Below, in pieces: positions 30,665 through 38,963 of a DNA stretch of 64,000 bases. Both the position numbers and the translations under genes were made by a program. Position 1 is the stretch's first letter, and each line of letters begins with the position of its first letter. The DNA comes from Lentibacter algarum (GTDB taxonomy: Bacteria > Pseudomonadota > Alphaproteobacteria > Rhodobacterales > Rhodobacteraceae). A model generated the notes under the pieces. It saw only the letters and a program-made list of their open reading frames with translations. It was not told the DNA's origin and made no database searches. Where the stretch lies: positions 558,001-622,000 of the forward strand of contig NZ_CP158687.1 in the NCBI RefSeq assembly GCF_040580765.1, given 5' to 3'.

Positions 30665-30823
30665 GTGGTTCGGTTCTTTAGTTTGGGTTTGAGCCTTATG
30701 ATCTTGGTGGGTTGTGGTGCGGACGGTGAACCTTTGCGGCCCTCGGCGGCTCCGAGCGAGTCGGCCTCGCCAAGTGGTGTAAACGTGTCAGGCTATGCGA
30801 CTGTTGGGGTTATCTATGAATAA
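30665..30823 (+). CDS. Small lipoprotein, LptM-like (copy 1)
   Basis: This gene encodes 52 residues from a GTG at 30665 with a strong GGAGG 8 bases upstream. A short signal peptide ends in the lipobox LVGC, with the lipidated cysteine at residue 17, followed by GADGEPLRPSA. The mature chain is only 36 residues and ends VGVIYE. The pattern C-G-x-x-G-x-P-x-x-P after the cysteine, the tiny size and the position just before lysA match LptM (YifL), a lipoprotein that helps maturation of the LptDE lipopolysaccharide translocon. The match is by pattern and context only. A second, similar gene follows 44 bases downstream. Confidence 0.7.
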   Translation: MVRFFSLGLSLMILVGCGADGEPLRPSAAPSESASPSGVNVSGYATVGVIYE

Positions 30824-30867
30824 TTGGCATTCCTTGGCGGAATTCCGCTAGGGCCAGGAGAACCGAT

Positions 30868-31044
30868 ATGATCCGTTTCCTTATTGTTGGCATCAGTCTT
30901 TTGGCGCTGCCAAGCTGTGGCGCAGACGGGACGCCGATGCGTCCCACGGCAAGCGGAACTGTGACAGTGACCCCGAGTGGGGTCCACACGGGTGGCTCTG
31001 TGGGTGTGAGTAAAGGGCCAGTCAGCATCGGCATTAGCCTTTGA
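30868..31044 (+). CDS. Small lipoprotein, LptM-like (copy 2)
   Basis: This gene encodes 58 residues from an ATG at 30868 with CAGGAG upstream. The signal peptide ends LPSC, with the cysteine again at residue 17, and the mature chain begins CGADGTPMRPTA. It is clearly a relative of copy 1: both start M-hydrophobic-R-F, both have GxSL in the signal, and both carry CGADGxPxRP(S/T)A. The C-terminal halves differ (TVTVTPSGVHTGG here). The order argH, small lipoprotein, lysA is what one expects for an LptM gene; having two copies is unusual. lysA starts 62 bases downstream. Confidence 0.7.
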   Translation: MIRFLIVGISLLALPSCGADGTPMRPTASGTVTVTPSGVHTGGSVGVSKGPVSIGISL

Positions 31045-31106
31045 ACAGGCTTGGCGCGCGGCTGCGTTTGCGCTAGAGCAGGCGCAATATAGCTTAGGGG
31101 CGCACA

Positions 31107-32378
31107 ATGGACCATTTTCTTTACAATAACGGCGAACTTCATGCCGAGGATGTGCCGCTGAGCGCGATTGCAGCAGAAGTTGGGACGCCGTTTTATTGCT
31201 ATTCGACGGCTACCTTGGAGCGTCACTTTCGTCTCTTTGATGAGGCATTGGCGGGCATGGAGCACCTTGTGTGCTACGCAATGAAAGCCGCATCAAATCT
31301 GGCTGTCCTCAAAGTTTTGGCGGATTTGGGTGCTGGAATGGATGTTGTGTCGGGCGGGGAGTACGCACGCGCGAAGGCTGCTGGTGTTCCTGGCAACAAG
31401 ATCGTGTTTTCAGGTGTTGGAAAAACGCGTGATGAGATGCGTATGGCTCTCACTGGGGGCATACGACAGTTCAATGTCGAGAGTGAGCCCGAGATGGAGC
31501 GGCTTAATGCGGTTGCGCTGGAGTTGGGTGTGAAGGCGCCGATCACGATCCGCGTTAATCCTGACGTGGATGCCAAAACACACGCCAAGATTGCCACGGG
31601 CAAGTCTGAAAACAAATTCGGTATTCCAATTGCAAAGGCGCGAGCTGTTTATGCTCATGCCGCCAGCCTCAAGGGACTTGAGATTGTTGGAATTGATGTG
31701 CACATCGGCTCGCAACTGACCGAGCTTGAGCCGTTTCGACTGGCTTATGAAAAGGTCAAGGAACTGACGCTTCTGCTGCGCGACGATGGCCATGAAATCC
31801 GCCGCCTAGATCTGGGCGGGGGCCTTGGTATTCCTTACGAGCGCTCAAATACTGCGCCACCCTTGCCCACAGATTACGGCGCGATGGTGCGCGAGGTTCT
31901 GGGCGATCTGGGCTGTGAAATCGAGATCGAACCTGGGCGGCTAATTGCAGGCAACGCGGGTGTTTTGGTCAGCGATGTTGTCTATGTGAAGCAGGGAGAG
32001 GGGCGACAGTTCCTTATTCTGGACGCCGCGATGAACGACCTTATCCGCCCTGCTATGTATGATGCCTATCACGATATTGTCCCTGTGGTGGAGCCTGCGG
32101 CAGGGGCGGAGCCAGAGGTTTATGACATTGTTGGTCCCGTTTGTGAAAGTGGTGATACCTTTGCCAAGGGCCGCAGTATGACTGCGATGCGCGAGGGGGA
32201 TCTCGTCGCCTTCCGCAGTGCGGGGGCTTATGGCGCGGTAATGGCCAGCGAATACAATTCACGTCCTCTCATTCCTGAAGTTCTGGTGAAGGGTGATCAA
32301 TTTGCTGTCATTCGCGCGCGTCCGAGCTTGGAAGACATGCTTTCGCGCGATAGCATACCTGCGTGGTTGCAACGCTGA
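31107..32378 (+). CDS. lysA: Diaminopimelate decarboxylase
   Basis: LysA (423 residues) makes lysine from meso-diaminopimelate, using PLP. It is a fold-type III (alanine racemase-like) enzyme. The PLP lysine is K60 in YAMKAASN. The phosphate-binding glycine loop is GGGLGIPY, the EPGR motif is seen as EIEPGRLI, and the catalytic cysteine is in GPVCESGD. The DVHIGSQL motif is also present. Length is normal. It follows the two LptM-like lipoproteins and precedes the TIGR02302 gene, all on the same strand. Confidence 0.97.
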   Translation: MDHFLYNNGELHAEDVPLSAIAAEVGTPFYCYSTATLERHFRLFDEALAGMEHLVCYAMKAASNLAVLKVLADLGAGMDVVSGGEYARAKAAGVPGNKIVFSGVGKTRDEMRMALTGGIRQFNVESEPEMERLNAVALELGVKAPITIRVNPDVDAKTHAKIATGKSENKFGIPIAKARAVYAHAASLKGLEIVGIDVHIGSQLTELEPFRLAYEKVKELTLLLRDDGHEIRRLDLGGGLGIPYERSNTAPPLPTDYGAMVREVLGDLGCEIEIEPGRLIAGNAGVLVSDVVYVKQGEGRQFLILDAAMNDLIRPAMYDAYHDIVPVVEPAAGAEPEVYDIVGPVCESGDTFAKGRSMTAMREGDLVAFRSAGAYGAVMASEYNSRPLIPEVLVKGDQFAVIRARPSLEDMLSRDSIPAWLQR

Positions 32379-32414
32379 AGCGTGAGACAGCCGCAAACCT
32401 GACGGAGGCGCGGC

Positions 32415-35015
32415 TTGCCAGAGCAGACTAAAAAGCCTGAGCGGATTGATCTGAAAGATCAGGTCTTGCTAACCTATCTTGGCCTTTGGGCTGAGCGGCT
32501 TTGTATTGGGTTCTGGCCTCTTTGGTCCGCGCTTATAGCTTTTTTGGCCTTTATATTCTTAGGGTTGCATGAGGTTCTACCGCTTGAGCTTGTCTGGGGC
32601 TTTTTCGTTTTGTCGGCTTTTGGTGCATGTTTTGGCACGTGGTACGCGTGGCGTAGGTTTGCCCGCCCCAGTCGCGAAGAGGCACTAGAGCGCATCGACG
32701 CAAGTCTTGTCGGGCGGCCCATTCGTGCGGTGCGCGACAGGCAGGCGATTGGCGCAGGAGACGCAGCGTCTGAGGCGCTTTGGCGCGAGTATCAGCGTCG
32801 TATGATGGAAAAAATTCGAGTGGCGCGCGCGATTCCGCCGACGATCCGCCTTGCAGGAGCAGATCCTTTTGGCCTGCGTTATGTCGCGCTTTTGGCGCTT
32901 TCGATCGGGCTGTTGTTTGGGTCTGTTTGGCGGCTTGGAACAGTTGGTGAGATTGCTGGCCCAAGTGCAGGTGCTGCCAATGCCGCGATGGGGCCAAGTT
33001 GGGAAGGCTGGATAGAACCGCCTCTCTACACAGGGTTGCCGTCAATCTACCTCAATGATGCAACGGCCGACGTGCTTGAGGTGCCCAAAGGCAGCGAAGT
33101 GACCCTGCGCCTCTATGGAGCGGCGGGGGAGATCACGGTAAGCGAAACCGTTTCAGCGCAGCTTGGCGCAGTCACTTCAGTCGCAGCACCAGAGCAAAGC
33201 TTCGAGATTTTGCAGGATGGGAGACTCGAGATTTCGGGCACTGGCGATCGCTGGTGGGATATTGTTGCACGCCCAGATGCTGCGCCGTTTGTGGAGTTCA
33301 CTGGGCCTGCAGAGACGGCTGCGGGGGGTGTCTTCTCAATGCCGTTTGAGGCAATGGACGACTACGGTATTGAGCGTGGTGAAGCTGTGATTGCGCTTGA
33401 TATGGCGCTGGTTGACCGCCGCTATGGGCTTGCGCTTGAGCCTGAGAGCAATGAAACGCTGAGAGTTGTGCTGCCTTTGCCAGTGACTGGGGCACGCGAT
33501 GACTTTGAAGAGACGTTGATGGAGGATTTCTCACAACATCCTTGGGCCAACTTGCCGGTGACAATCACATTAGCGGCTTTGGACGAGGCGGGCCAGATGG
33601 GCACGAGTGATCCCGTCGAGATCAATCTCGCGGCACGCAAGTTCTTCAATCCTTTGGCGGCTGCCGTGGTTGAGCTGCGCCGTGATCTGCTCTGGAACCG
33701 TGAAAATGCGCCGCGGATTGCCCAGCTTTTGCGAGCGATTTCCCACGAGCCAGATAGTCTTTTTAAGCGTGAGACCGATTATCTGCGTTTGCGCACGATT
33801 TTGCGGCGGATGGAGACCAAAGTCGCATATGGCGGATTGGATGATGAGACGGTTGCGGAGCTGTCTGGGGCACTTTGGGATTTGGCGCTCAATCTGGAAG
33901 ACGGCAATCTCTCGGATGCACTTGAGCGGATGCGTGAAGCACAAGATAAGCTTGCTGAAGCGCTGCGCAACGGGGCCTCAGAGGAAGAAATCGCAGAGCT
34001 GATGCAGGAGCTGCGCGACGCGACAAACGAATACATGCAACAACTCGCCCAACAGCAGCAGCAAGAGCAGCAAGATGGCGAACAGGGAGAGCAGGGCGAA
34101 AGCATGCAACTCTCCCAGCAAGACCTGCAGGACATGATGGACCGTATTCAGGAGCTCATGGAGCAAGGCCGCATGGCTGAGGCTGAGCAGGCGTTGCGCG
34201 AGTTTCAAGAGATGATGGAGAATATGCGGGTGACCCAGAGCCAGTCTGGGCAAGGTGAAGGCCAAGAAGCGATGGAAGGGCTGGCAGAGACACTGCGCGA
34301 GCAGCAGGGCCTCTCGGATCAGGCCTTCCGTGACCTTCAGGAGCAATTCAACCCCAACGCCCGAGCCGGTGAGAGTGGCCAGAATGAAGGCCGCAACGGT
34401 GGCCAAGGTCGAGGGGAGCAACACGAGGGCCAAGGCGAGGGCGAGGGCCGCGCTGAACAAGGCCAAAATGGCTCAGGCGAAGAAGAGGGTGAGGGCCAAG
34501 GCGGGGCTCAAGAAGGCCAAACTCAGGAACAATCACTTGCCGAGCGCCAGCAAGCGCTGAGAGATGAGCTTTCCCGCCAAGCCCAAGGCCTGCCGCAGAT
34601 GGGCGGCGAGGCGGGCGAAGCCGCACGAGACGCACTTGAAGGGGCTGGGCGCGCCATGGAGCAGGCAGAAGACGCGTTGCGCCAGAATGATTTGGCCGAG
34701 GCTATTGACCGTCAGGCCGAAGCGATGGAGCGCTTGCGTGAAGGGATGGATAATCTGGGTGAGGCAATGGCGCAAGCCAATGAAGGCCAAGAGGGACAAG
34801 ACGGACAAAATGCCGAAACCGCTGGCCGCCAAAGCAGTGATCCCTTGGGTCGCAACCGCCGCGGCTTTTCAGGCGCTGAGGAAAGTATGGTCGGAGATGA
34901 AGACGTCTACCGCCGTGCCCGCGAGCTTCTAGACGAAATCCGCCGCCGCAGCGGCGAGGCGGGCCGCTCGGACACAGAACGTAGCTATCTTGAGCGGCTG
35001 CTCGATCGCTTTTAA
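32415..35015 (+). CDS. TIGR02302/DUF4175 family large membrane protein
   Basis: This 866-residue protein starts at a TTG (32415) with GGAGG 6 bases upstream. The N-terminal part has two close membrane helices (about residues 30-55 and 62-80) and a third at about 156-172. A periplasmic beta-rich region (about 195-400) follows. From about residue 480 the protein is helical and very rich in Gln, Glu, Gly and Ala: runs of Q at about 540-550, repeated GQGEG-type segments at 655-710, then heptad-like helices to about 800. It ends in a conserved RELLDEIRRRSGEAGRS tail. This layout fits the TIGR02302/DUF4175 family of alphaproteobacteria, whose function is unknown. It lies directly after lysA and converges with the zinc-ribbon gene. 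Confidence 0.85.
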   Translation: MPEQTKKPERIDLKDQVLLTYLGLWAERLCIGFWPLWSALIAFLAFIFLGLHEVLPLELVWGFFVLSAFGACFGTWYAWRRFARPSREEALERIDASLVGRPIRAVRDRQAIGAGDAASEALWREYQRRMMEKIRVARAIPPTIRLAGADPFGLRYVALLALSIGLLFGSVWRLGTVGEIAGPSAGAANAAMGPSWEGWIEPPLYTGLPSIYLNDATADVLEVPKGSEVTLRLYGAAGEITVSETVSAQLGAVTSVAAPEQSFEILQDGRLEISGTGDRWWDIVARPDAAPFVEFTGPAETAAGGVFSMPFEAMDDYGIERGEAVIALDMALVDRRYGLALEPESNETLRVVLPLPVTGARDDFEETLMEDFSQHPWANLPVTITLAALDEAGQMGTSDPVEINLAARKFFNPLAAAVVELRRDLLWNRENAPRIAQLLRAISHEPDSLFKRETDYLRLRTILRRMETKVAYGGLDDETVAELSGALWDLALNLEDGNLSDALERMREAQDKLAEALRNGASEEEIAELMQELRDATNEYMQQLAQQQQQEQQDGEQGEQGESMQLSQQDLQDMMDRIQELMEQGRMAEAEQALREFQEMMENMRVTQSQSGQGEGQEAMEGLAETLREQQGLSDQAFRDLQEQFNPNARAGESGQNEGRNGGQGRGEQHEGQGEGEGRAEQGQNGSGEEEGEGQGGAQEGQTQEQSLAERQQALRDELSRQAQGLPQMGGEAGEAARDALEGAGRAMEQAEDALRQNDLAEAIDRQAEAMERLREGMDNLGEAMAQANEGQEGQDGQNAETAGRQSSDPLGRNRRGFSGAEESMVGDEDVYRRARELLDEIRRRSGEAGRSDTERSYLERLLDRF

Positions 35016-35022
35016 GCAAGGT

Positions 35023-35877
35023 TTACTCGCTCGGAGCCGTCCCTTCAGGTGCGGCGCTTTCGGAGGCCATGCCATCAAGCATTTCCATGATGTTACGCAT
35101 CTGACCATCTAGCCACAGGCGTGCGGCATTGACGCCTTCGACGTATGCCTCAAGGGCTGGGGCAACTGGGGGCAAGGCTTCGGCCAGTTGAGGGGCAAAA
35201 ACATAGAGCGCAATCAGAACGACTGCGAGCAGGATCACCACAAGAAACCCAAGCCCAAAGCCGCTTTTTTGCTCGGTGGCTTCGCGAGACGCTGCAACTT
35301 CTGTCGCGGTTTTGCGACGCTCACTGTCTTTGCGCAGGGTTGAATTGATTTCGTCGATATCAGGCAGAACGCCCCGCCGCGAGCCGTTTGCGGCCATGGC
35401 GGCTGCGGCTTTGGCTTCACTTGGATCTTCACCGCGCATTCGAGCCATCCGGTCGCCCGCTTCGCGCTGGCGCCGAGAGATTTCATCATCTGGTTCCCCG
35501 ATGCCCAGCTCTGGCTGTTCTTCGAGCGTACCTGCCTCGCGAGCGCGCGCTGCGGCCTCTCGGGCAGCTTCTTCGCGCAGAACATCACTGACTGAGGGAT
35601 CAAGCTCGCGCCGGGGCGCTGGCTGTACTGGCGGTGTACTACGCTCAGGTTCTGTCACATTAGGAGGCGCTGGTGTGGGCTCGGGCTCTGGCGGGTTTGA
35701 TACTTCAGGCGCCACGCGGGCTTCGCCCAGTTCTTCGGCCAATCCATCGTCATTTGAAGGGTGGTTCTGGAACCATGTGTCGCCACAGTTTGAGCATTGC
35801 ACATCGCGCCCGTCCTGCGGGATCACTTCGTCGGGCACTTCATATTGTGCGCCGCAATTTGGGCATACAAGCCTCAT
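35023..35877 (-). CDS. Zinc-ribbon (MJ0042-type) single-pass membrane protein
   Basis: This 284-residue protein has an N-terminal MJ0042-family zinc ribbon with four cysteines (C5, C8, C28, C31) in CPNCGAQYEVPDE and VQCSNCGDTWF. A long disordered, Pro/Glu/Arg-rich middle follows, then one membrane helix at about residues 206-226 (GFGLGFLVVILLAVVLIALY) and a short C-terminal part outside the cytoplasm. In this order the gene is regularly found next to ftsEX, which hints at a division or envelope role, but none is established. It is transcribed away from ftsE with a 164-base gap that carries an inverted repeat at 35916-35936. Confidence 0.82.
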   Translation of the reverse strand: MRLVCPNCGAQYEVPDEVIPQDGRDVQCSNCGDTWFQNHPSNDDGLAEELGEARVAPEVSNPPEPEPTPAPPNVTEPERSTPPVQPAPRRELDPSVSDVLREEAAREAAARAREAGTLEEQPELGIGEPDDEISRRQREAGDRMARMRGEDPSEAKAAAAMAANGSRRGVLPDIDEINSTLRKDSERRKTATEVAASREATEQKSGFGLGFLVVILLAVVLIALYVFAPQLAEALPPVAPALEAYVEGVNAARLWLDGQMRNIMEMLDGMASESAAPEGTAPSE

Positions 35878-35915
35878 TCCGCCCCCTTACTATCCCCAAA
35901 CGAAAGACAAACATA

Positions 35916-35936
35916 TTACCCCACCATAGGGGGTAA
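35916..35936. promoter_or_regulatory. Inverted repeat in the zinc-ribbon/ftsE divergent region
   Basis: TTACCCC (35916-35922) and GGGGTAA (35930-35936) form a perfect 7-bp inverted repeat with a 7-base centre. A related TTACTATCCCC lies about 30 bases closer to the zinc-ribbon gene. Its place between two divergent genes suggests an operator. No matching known regulator comes to mind. Confidence 0.35.
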
Positions 35937-36041
35937 GCTTTTGCACGAAAAGGCCAAACACGCAAACGCGCAACGCGATTGCAACTTTCTCTGCTCTGGG
36001 GCATGGTCTGCCGCGTGCGCGCGCAAGGGAAGGGCGAACCT

Positions 36042-36719
36042 GTGATAGAGTTAACAGATGTGGCCTATAGCTACGGCGACGGCGAGCTTTTGGGCGATAT
36101 GACCCTGAGTTTACCGACGGGGTCGTTCTACTTCCTGACAGGTCCGTCTGGCGCAGGAAAAACCACGCTTCTTAAGCTTTGCTATGGTGAGCTCTTGCCC
36201 ACTGCAGGGCATTTGCGTCTGTTTGATCAAGACGTTCGCAGCCTTGATCGTGACGGGATCGCGGAGATGCGCCGCCGTATTGGTGTCGTACATCAGGATT
36301 GCCAGTTTCTTGATCACCTTTCTATCGCTGACAACATTGCTCTGCCGCTCACCGTTGCAGGGCACAGTTTGGCGGGCGAGCAGCAAAACCTTGCGGAGCT
36401 GATGAACTGGGTGGGTCTGCGCGACCGCGCTGATGCGCTTCCTCCTGAGCTGTCGGGCGGTGAACGGCAGAGAGCTGCGTTGGCGAGAGCGGTGATTATG
36501 TCGCCCGATGTGATCTTGGCTGACGAGCCGACGGGGAATATTGACTGGGAAATGTCACAACGCCTATTGCAGCTTCTTGTCGAGCTGAACCGTATGGGAA
36601 AAACAGTTGTTATTGCGACGCATGACATGAGTCTTATCCGTGCCGCAAAAACACAGGTCCAGTCGCGGGTGTTGCGGATTGCGGGGCGGCGGATTCAGCA
36701 GGCGGGGGCAGATCTCTGA
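36042..36719 (+). CDS. ftsE: Cell division ATP-binding protein FtsE
   Basis: This 225-residue ABC ATPase works with FtsX at the division septum to activate periplasmic peptidoglycan hydrolases. I chose the GTG at 36042 (MIELTDVAYSYG), which has GGAAGGG 7 bases upstream and gives a normal N-terminus; the frame is open back to 35979. Walker A is GPSGAGKT (34-41), the ABC signature is LSGGERQRAALARA, Walker B is VILADEPTG, and the switch histidine is in VVIATHD. Its stop overlaps the ftsX ATG by one base. Confidence 0.95.
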   Translation: MIELTDVAYSYGDGELLGDMTLSLPTGSFYFLTGPSGAGKTTLLKLCYGELLPTAGHLRLFDQDVRSLDRDGIAEMRRRIGVVHQDCQFLDHLSIADNIALPLTVAGHSLAGEQQNLAELMNWVGLRDRADALPPELSGGERQRAALARAVIMSPDVILADEPTGNIDWEMSQRLLQLLVELNRMGKTVVIATHDMSLIRAAKTQVQSRVLRIAGRRIQQAGADL

Positions 36720-37630
36720 TGAGAAACGTCATCAATATCAATAAAATAACTGACTTTATTATTGGTGATGCACAGGCCGAGCGGGCCGTGCCGCCGACAG
36801 GGTTTACCGCACGGCTAACGCTGTTTGCGGCGGCCGTCATGGCTTTTCTTGCCGTGTTCGCACTGGCGCTTTCTGTTTCTGCGGGCCGCCTTTCAGAGCG
36901 TTGGGCAAGTGAGCTGGCGCAATCAGCCACAGTGCGCATTTCTGCTCCGCAAGGCCAGATGCAGGCTTCGACTGAAGCCGCGATTGAGGTTCTTCAAACC
37001 ACGCCCGGTGTGGCCAGTGCACGACTGTTGAGCGATGCGGAGCAACGTAAGCTCTTGGAGCCATGGTTTGGGCCTGACATGCCGCTTGAGGCTTTGCCTA
37101 TTCCACAGCTGATTGAAATTATTGAGAGCTCAGAGGGCCTTGACGCCGAGGCGCTCCGCCTACGCCTTCTGGGTGAAGTGCCTGGCGCTGTACTGGATGA
37201 TCATGCACGCTGGCGCGCGCCTTTGGCGGCGGCGGCTGGGCGTCTGTCGTTTCTGGGGTGGTTCTCTATCATACTGATCTTTGCGGTCATGGGCGCGATG
37301 ATTACACTGGCGGCCAATGCGGCGCTGGCGGCAAACGCGAAGGTGATCACTGTGATGCGGCTTGTTGGCGCGAAAGACGGCTATATCGCAAGTGCCTTTG
37401 TGCGGCGCTTCACGTTGCGCTCTTTGACTGGTGCTGCACTTGGCATGGTGCTTGGCGTGATTGCACTGCTGATTTTGCCGACGGGCGGCGGAGACGAGAG
37501 TATTTTGAGCGGCCTTGGGTTTAGAGGGGCAAGCTGGCTCTGGCCACTGGTGATACCGCTTCTGGCGGGGCTTGTGGCCTTTGCTGCAACTCAAGCGGCC
37601 GCGCGCCGCACATTAAAGGAGCTGCGCTGA
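36719..37630 (+). CDS. ftsX: Cell division protein FtsX
   Basis: This 303-residue membrane partner of FtsE has four predicted helices: about residues 27-50, then a large periplasmic loop (about 52-165), then about 175-200, 225-250 and 270-292. The periplasmic loop carries the FtsX extracellular domain (ATVRISAPQGQMQASTEAAI region), which in other bacteria recruits amidase activators such as EnvC. The VMRLVGAKDGYIASAF motif that couples to FtsE is present. It overlaps ftsE upstream, and its last base is the first base of the acyltransferase gene, so the three are co-translated. Confidence 0.93.
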   Translation: MRNVININKITDFIIGDAQAERAVPPTGFTARLTLFAAAVMAFLAVFALALSVSAGRLSERWASELAQSATVRISAPQGQMQASTEAAIEVLQTTPGVASARLLSDAEQRKLLEPWFGPDMPLEALPIPQLIEIIESSEGLDAEALRLRLLGEVPGAVLDDHARWRAPLAAAAGRLSFLGWFSIILIFAVMGAMITLAANAALAANAKVITVMRLVGAKDGYIASAFVRRFTLRSLTGAALGMVLGVIALLILPTGGGDESILSGLGFRGASWLWPLVIPLLAGLVAFAATQAAARRTLKELR

Positions 37631-38355
37631 TGTTGGCTGTACGCTGGGTTATTTCGCTGTTCTTTGTGGTTCAGAACGCTGTGATGATGCTGCTGGTCGG
37701 GATTGTCTTTTTGCCTTGGGCGCTGGTGAGCTCAAAAGGTGCGCGGGCGGCGTGCAAATTCTATTGTATTTGGGTGCTCTGGACCGCGCGCTGGATGCTT
37801 AACCTGCGTCACGAAATTCGCGGCACACCGCCGTCGGGTGAGATGTTGATTGCCGCCAAGCACCAGTCCTTCCTTGATATCATCATGATTTTCAATGCGA
37901 GCCCTGCTGCAAAATTCATCATGAAGCGCGAACTCCTCTGGACGCCAGTGATTGGGCTTTATGCCTATCGGATTGGGTGTGTGCCTGTGAACCGTGGCAA
38001 GCGTGGTAAGGCGATCAAGAAGATGCTCCACGATGTTAAGTCAGGGCTGACAGCGGCGGGTCAGCTGGTGATTTACAGTCAGGGCACGCGCGTCAAACCA
38101 GGCGAAAAGAAACCCTATAAAGTTGGTACATTTGCGCTCTATGACCAGATGGAACAGGTCTGTATGCCTGTTGCGACCAATGCGGGATTGTTCTGGCCAA
38201 AGGGCACGATCATGCGCAAACCAGGTCTGGCTGTCGTCACGTTTTTGGAGCCGATCCCCGCGGGATTGGAGCAGGCCGAGTTTATGGAACGCCTTGAAGC
38301 AGAGGTTGAGGCGTGTTCGGATTCCTTGATGGCGGAAGCAGGGTTTAGTGGCTGA
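37630..38355 (+). CDS. plsC: 1-acyl-sn-glycerol-3-phosphate acyltransferase
   Basis: This 241-residue inner-membrane enzyme adds the second acyl chain to lysophosphatidic acid, giving phosphatidic acid. An N-terminal helix (about 5-30) is followed by the catalytic HX4D motif H78-QSFL-D83 in AAKHQSFLD. The substrate-binding motif normally written FPEGTR appears as YSQGTR (149-154), with Gln in place of Glu. CVPVNRGKRG corresponds to block III. It starts on the ftsX stop and runs 8 bases into the next gene, so phospholipid synthesis and FtsEX are expressed together. Confidence 0.9.
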   Translation: MLAVRWVISLFFVVQNAVMMLLVGIVFLPWALVSSKGARAACKFYCIWVLWTARWMLNLRHEIRGTPPSGEMLIAAKHQSFLDIIMIFNASPAAKFIMKRELLWTPVIGLYAYRIGCVPVNRGKRGKAIKKMLHDVKSGLTAAGQLVIYSQGTRVKPGEKKPYKVGTFALYDQMEQVCMPVATNAGLFWPKGTIMRKPGLAVVTFLEPIPAGLEQAEFMERLEAEVEACSDSLMAEAGFSG

Positions 38356-38956
38356 GTATGTCAAAAATATCAAAGAATTAGAGGCGCTTTACGGCGCGCC
38401 TGGAGTGGCTTCAATCCGCAAGGTGGCGCAGCAGATGACGCCGCTTTATCGCAAGTGGATACTCGCGTCGCGGTTCTGCATTGTCTCAACTGTCGGCCCT
38501 GAAGGGACAGACGGAAGTCCACGCGGGGACGATGGCCCTGTGGTTCAGGAGCTGGATGAGCACACACTTTTGATGCCTGATTGGCGAGGCAACAATCGGA
38601 TGGATACGCTGCGCAACATCGTGGCGGATGGGCGTATATCGCTCCTCTTTATGGTGGCTGGGTCCAATACTGTTGTGCGAGTGAATGGCGCGGCGAAGGT
38701 GAGCATAGAGCCAGAGCTTTGCGCGCGGTTTGAGGACAGGGGCCGCCTTCCACGCTCGGTGATCGTGATCAAAATCGGTGAGATTTATACGCAATGTGCG
38801 CGCGCGCCGATGCGTGCAGGTCTTTGGAGCGCAGGTGACCAGAGTGCAGGTTTGCCCACCGCTGGCGAGATCCTTGCAGAGCAGACCGACGGTGAAGAAG
38901 GCGGCGCGACCTATGACGCTGATTGGGCCGCGCGCGCCGAAAAAACGATGTGGTGA
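38348..38956 (+). CDS. Pyridoxamine 5'-phosphate oxidase family FMN-binding protein (MSMEG_1061 type)
   Basis: This 202-residue split-barrel flavoprotein starts at a GTG inside the last 8 bases of plsC. The segment SRFCIVSTVGPEGTDGSPRGD is the first strands and FMN phosphate loop of this fold, and LLMPDWRGNNRMDTLRNI plus SLLFMVAGSNTVVRVNG complete it. The C-terminal IGEIYTQCARAPMRAGLW is typical of the MSMEG_1061/TIGR04025 subgroup. These are thought to be flavin- or F420-type oxidoreductases with unknown substrates; this one is not PdxH, which has different flanking motifs. It converges with the deacetylase gene after only 7 bases. Confidence 0.8.
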   Translation: MAEYVKNIKELEALYGAPGVASIRKVAQQMTPLYRKWILASRFCIVSTVGPEGTDGSPRGDDGPVVQELDEHTLLMPDWRGNNRMDTLRNIVADGRISLLFMVAGSNTVVRVNGAAKVSIEPELCARFEDRGRLPRSVIVIKIGEIYTQCARAPMRAGLWSAGDQSAGLPTAGEILAEQTDGEEGGATYDADWAARAEKTMW

Positions 38957-38963
38957 GAGCGGC

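Noticed and set aside
34040..34600. CAG/CAA-rich repeats in the TIGR02302 gene as a mobile or unstable repeat array
   Set aside because: They are irregular codon-level repeats encoding the Gln/Glu/Gly-rich arm, with no unit structure of a satellite or CRISPR.
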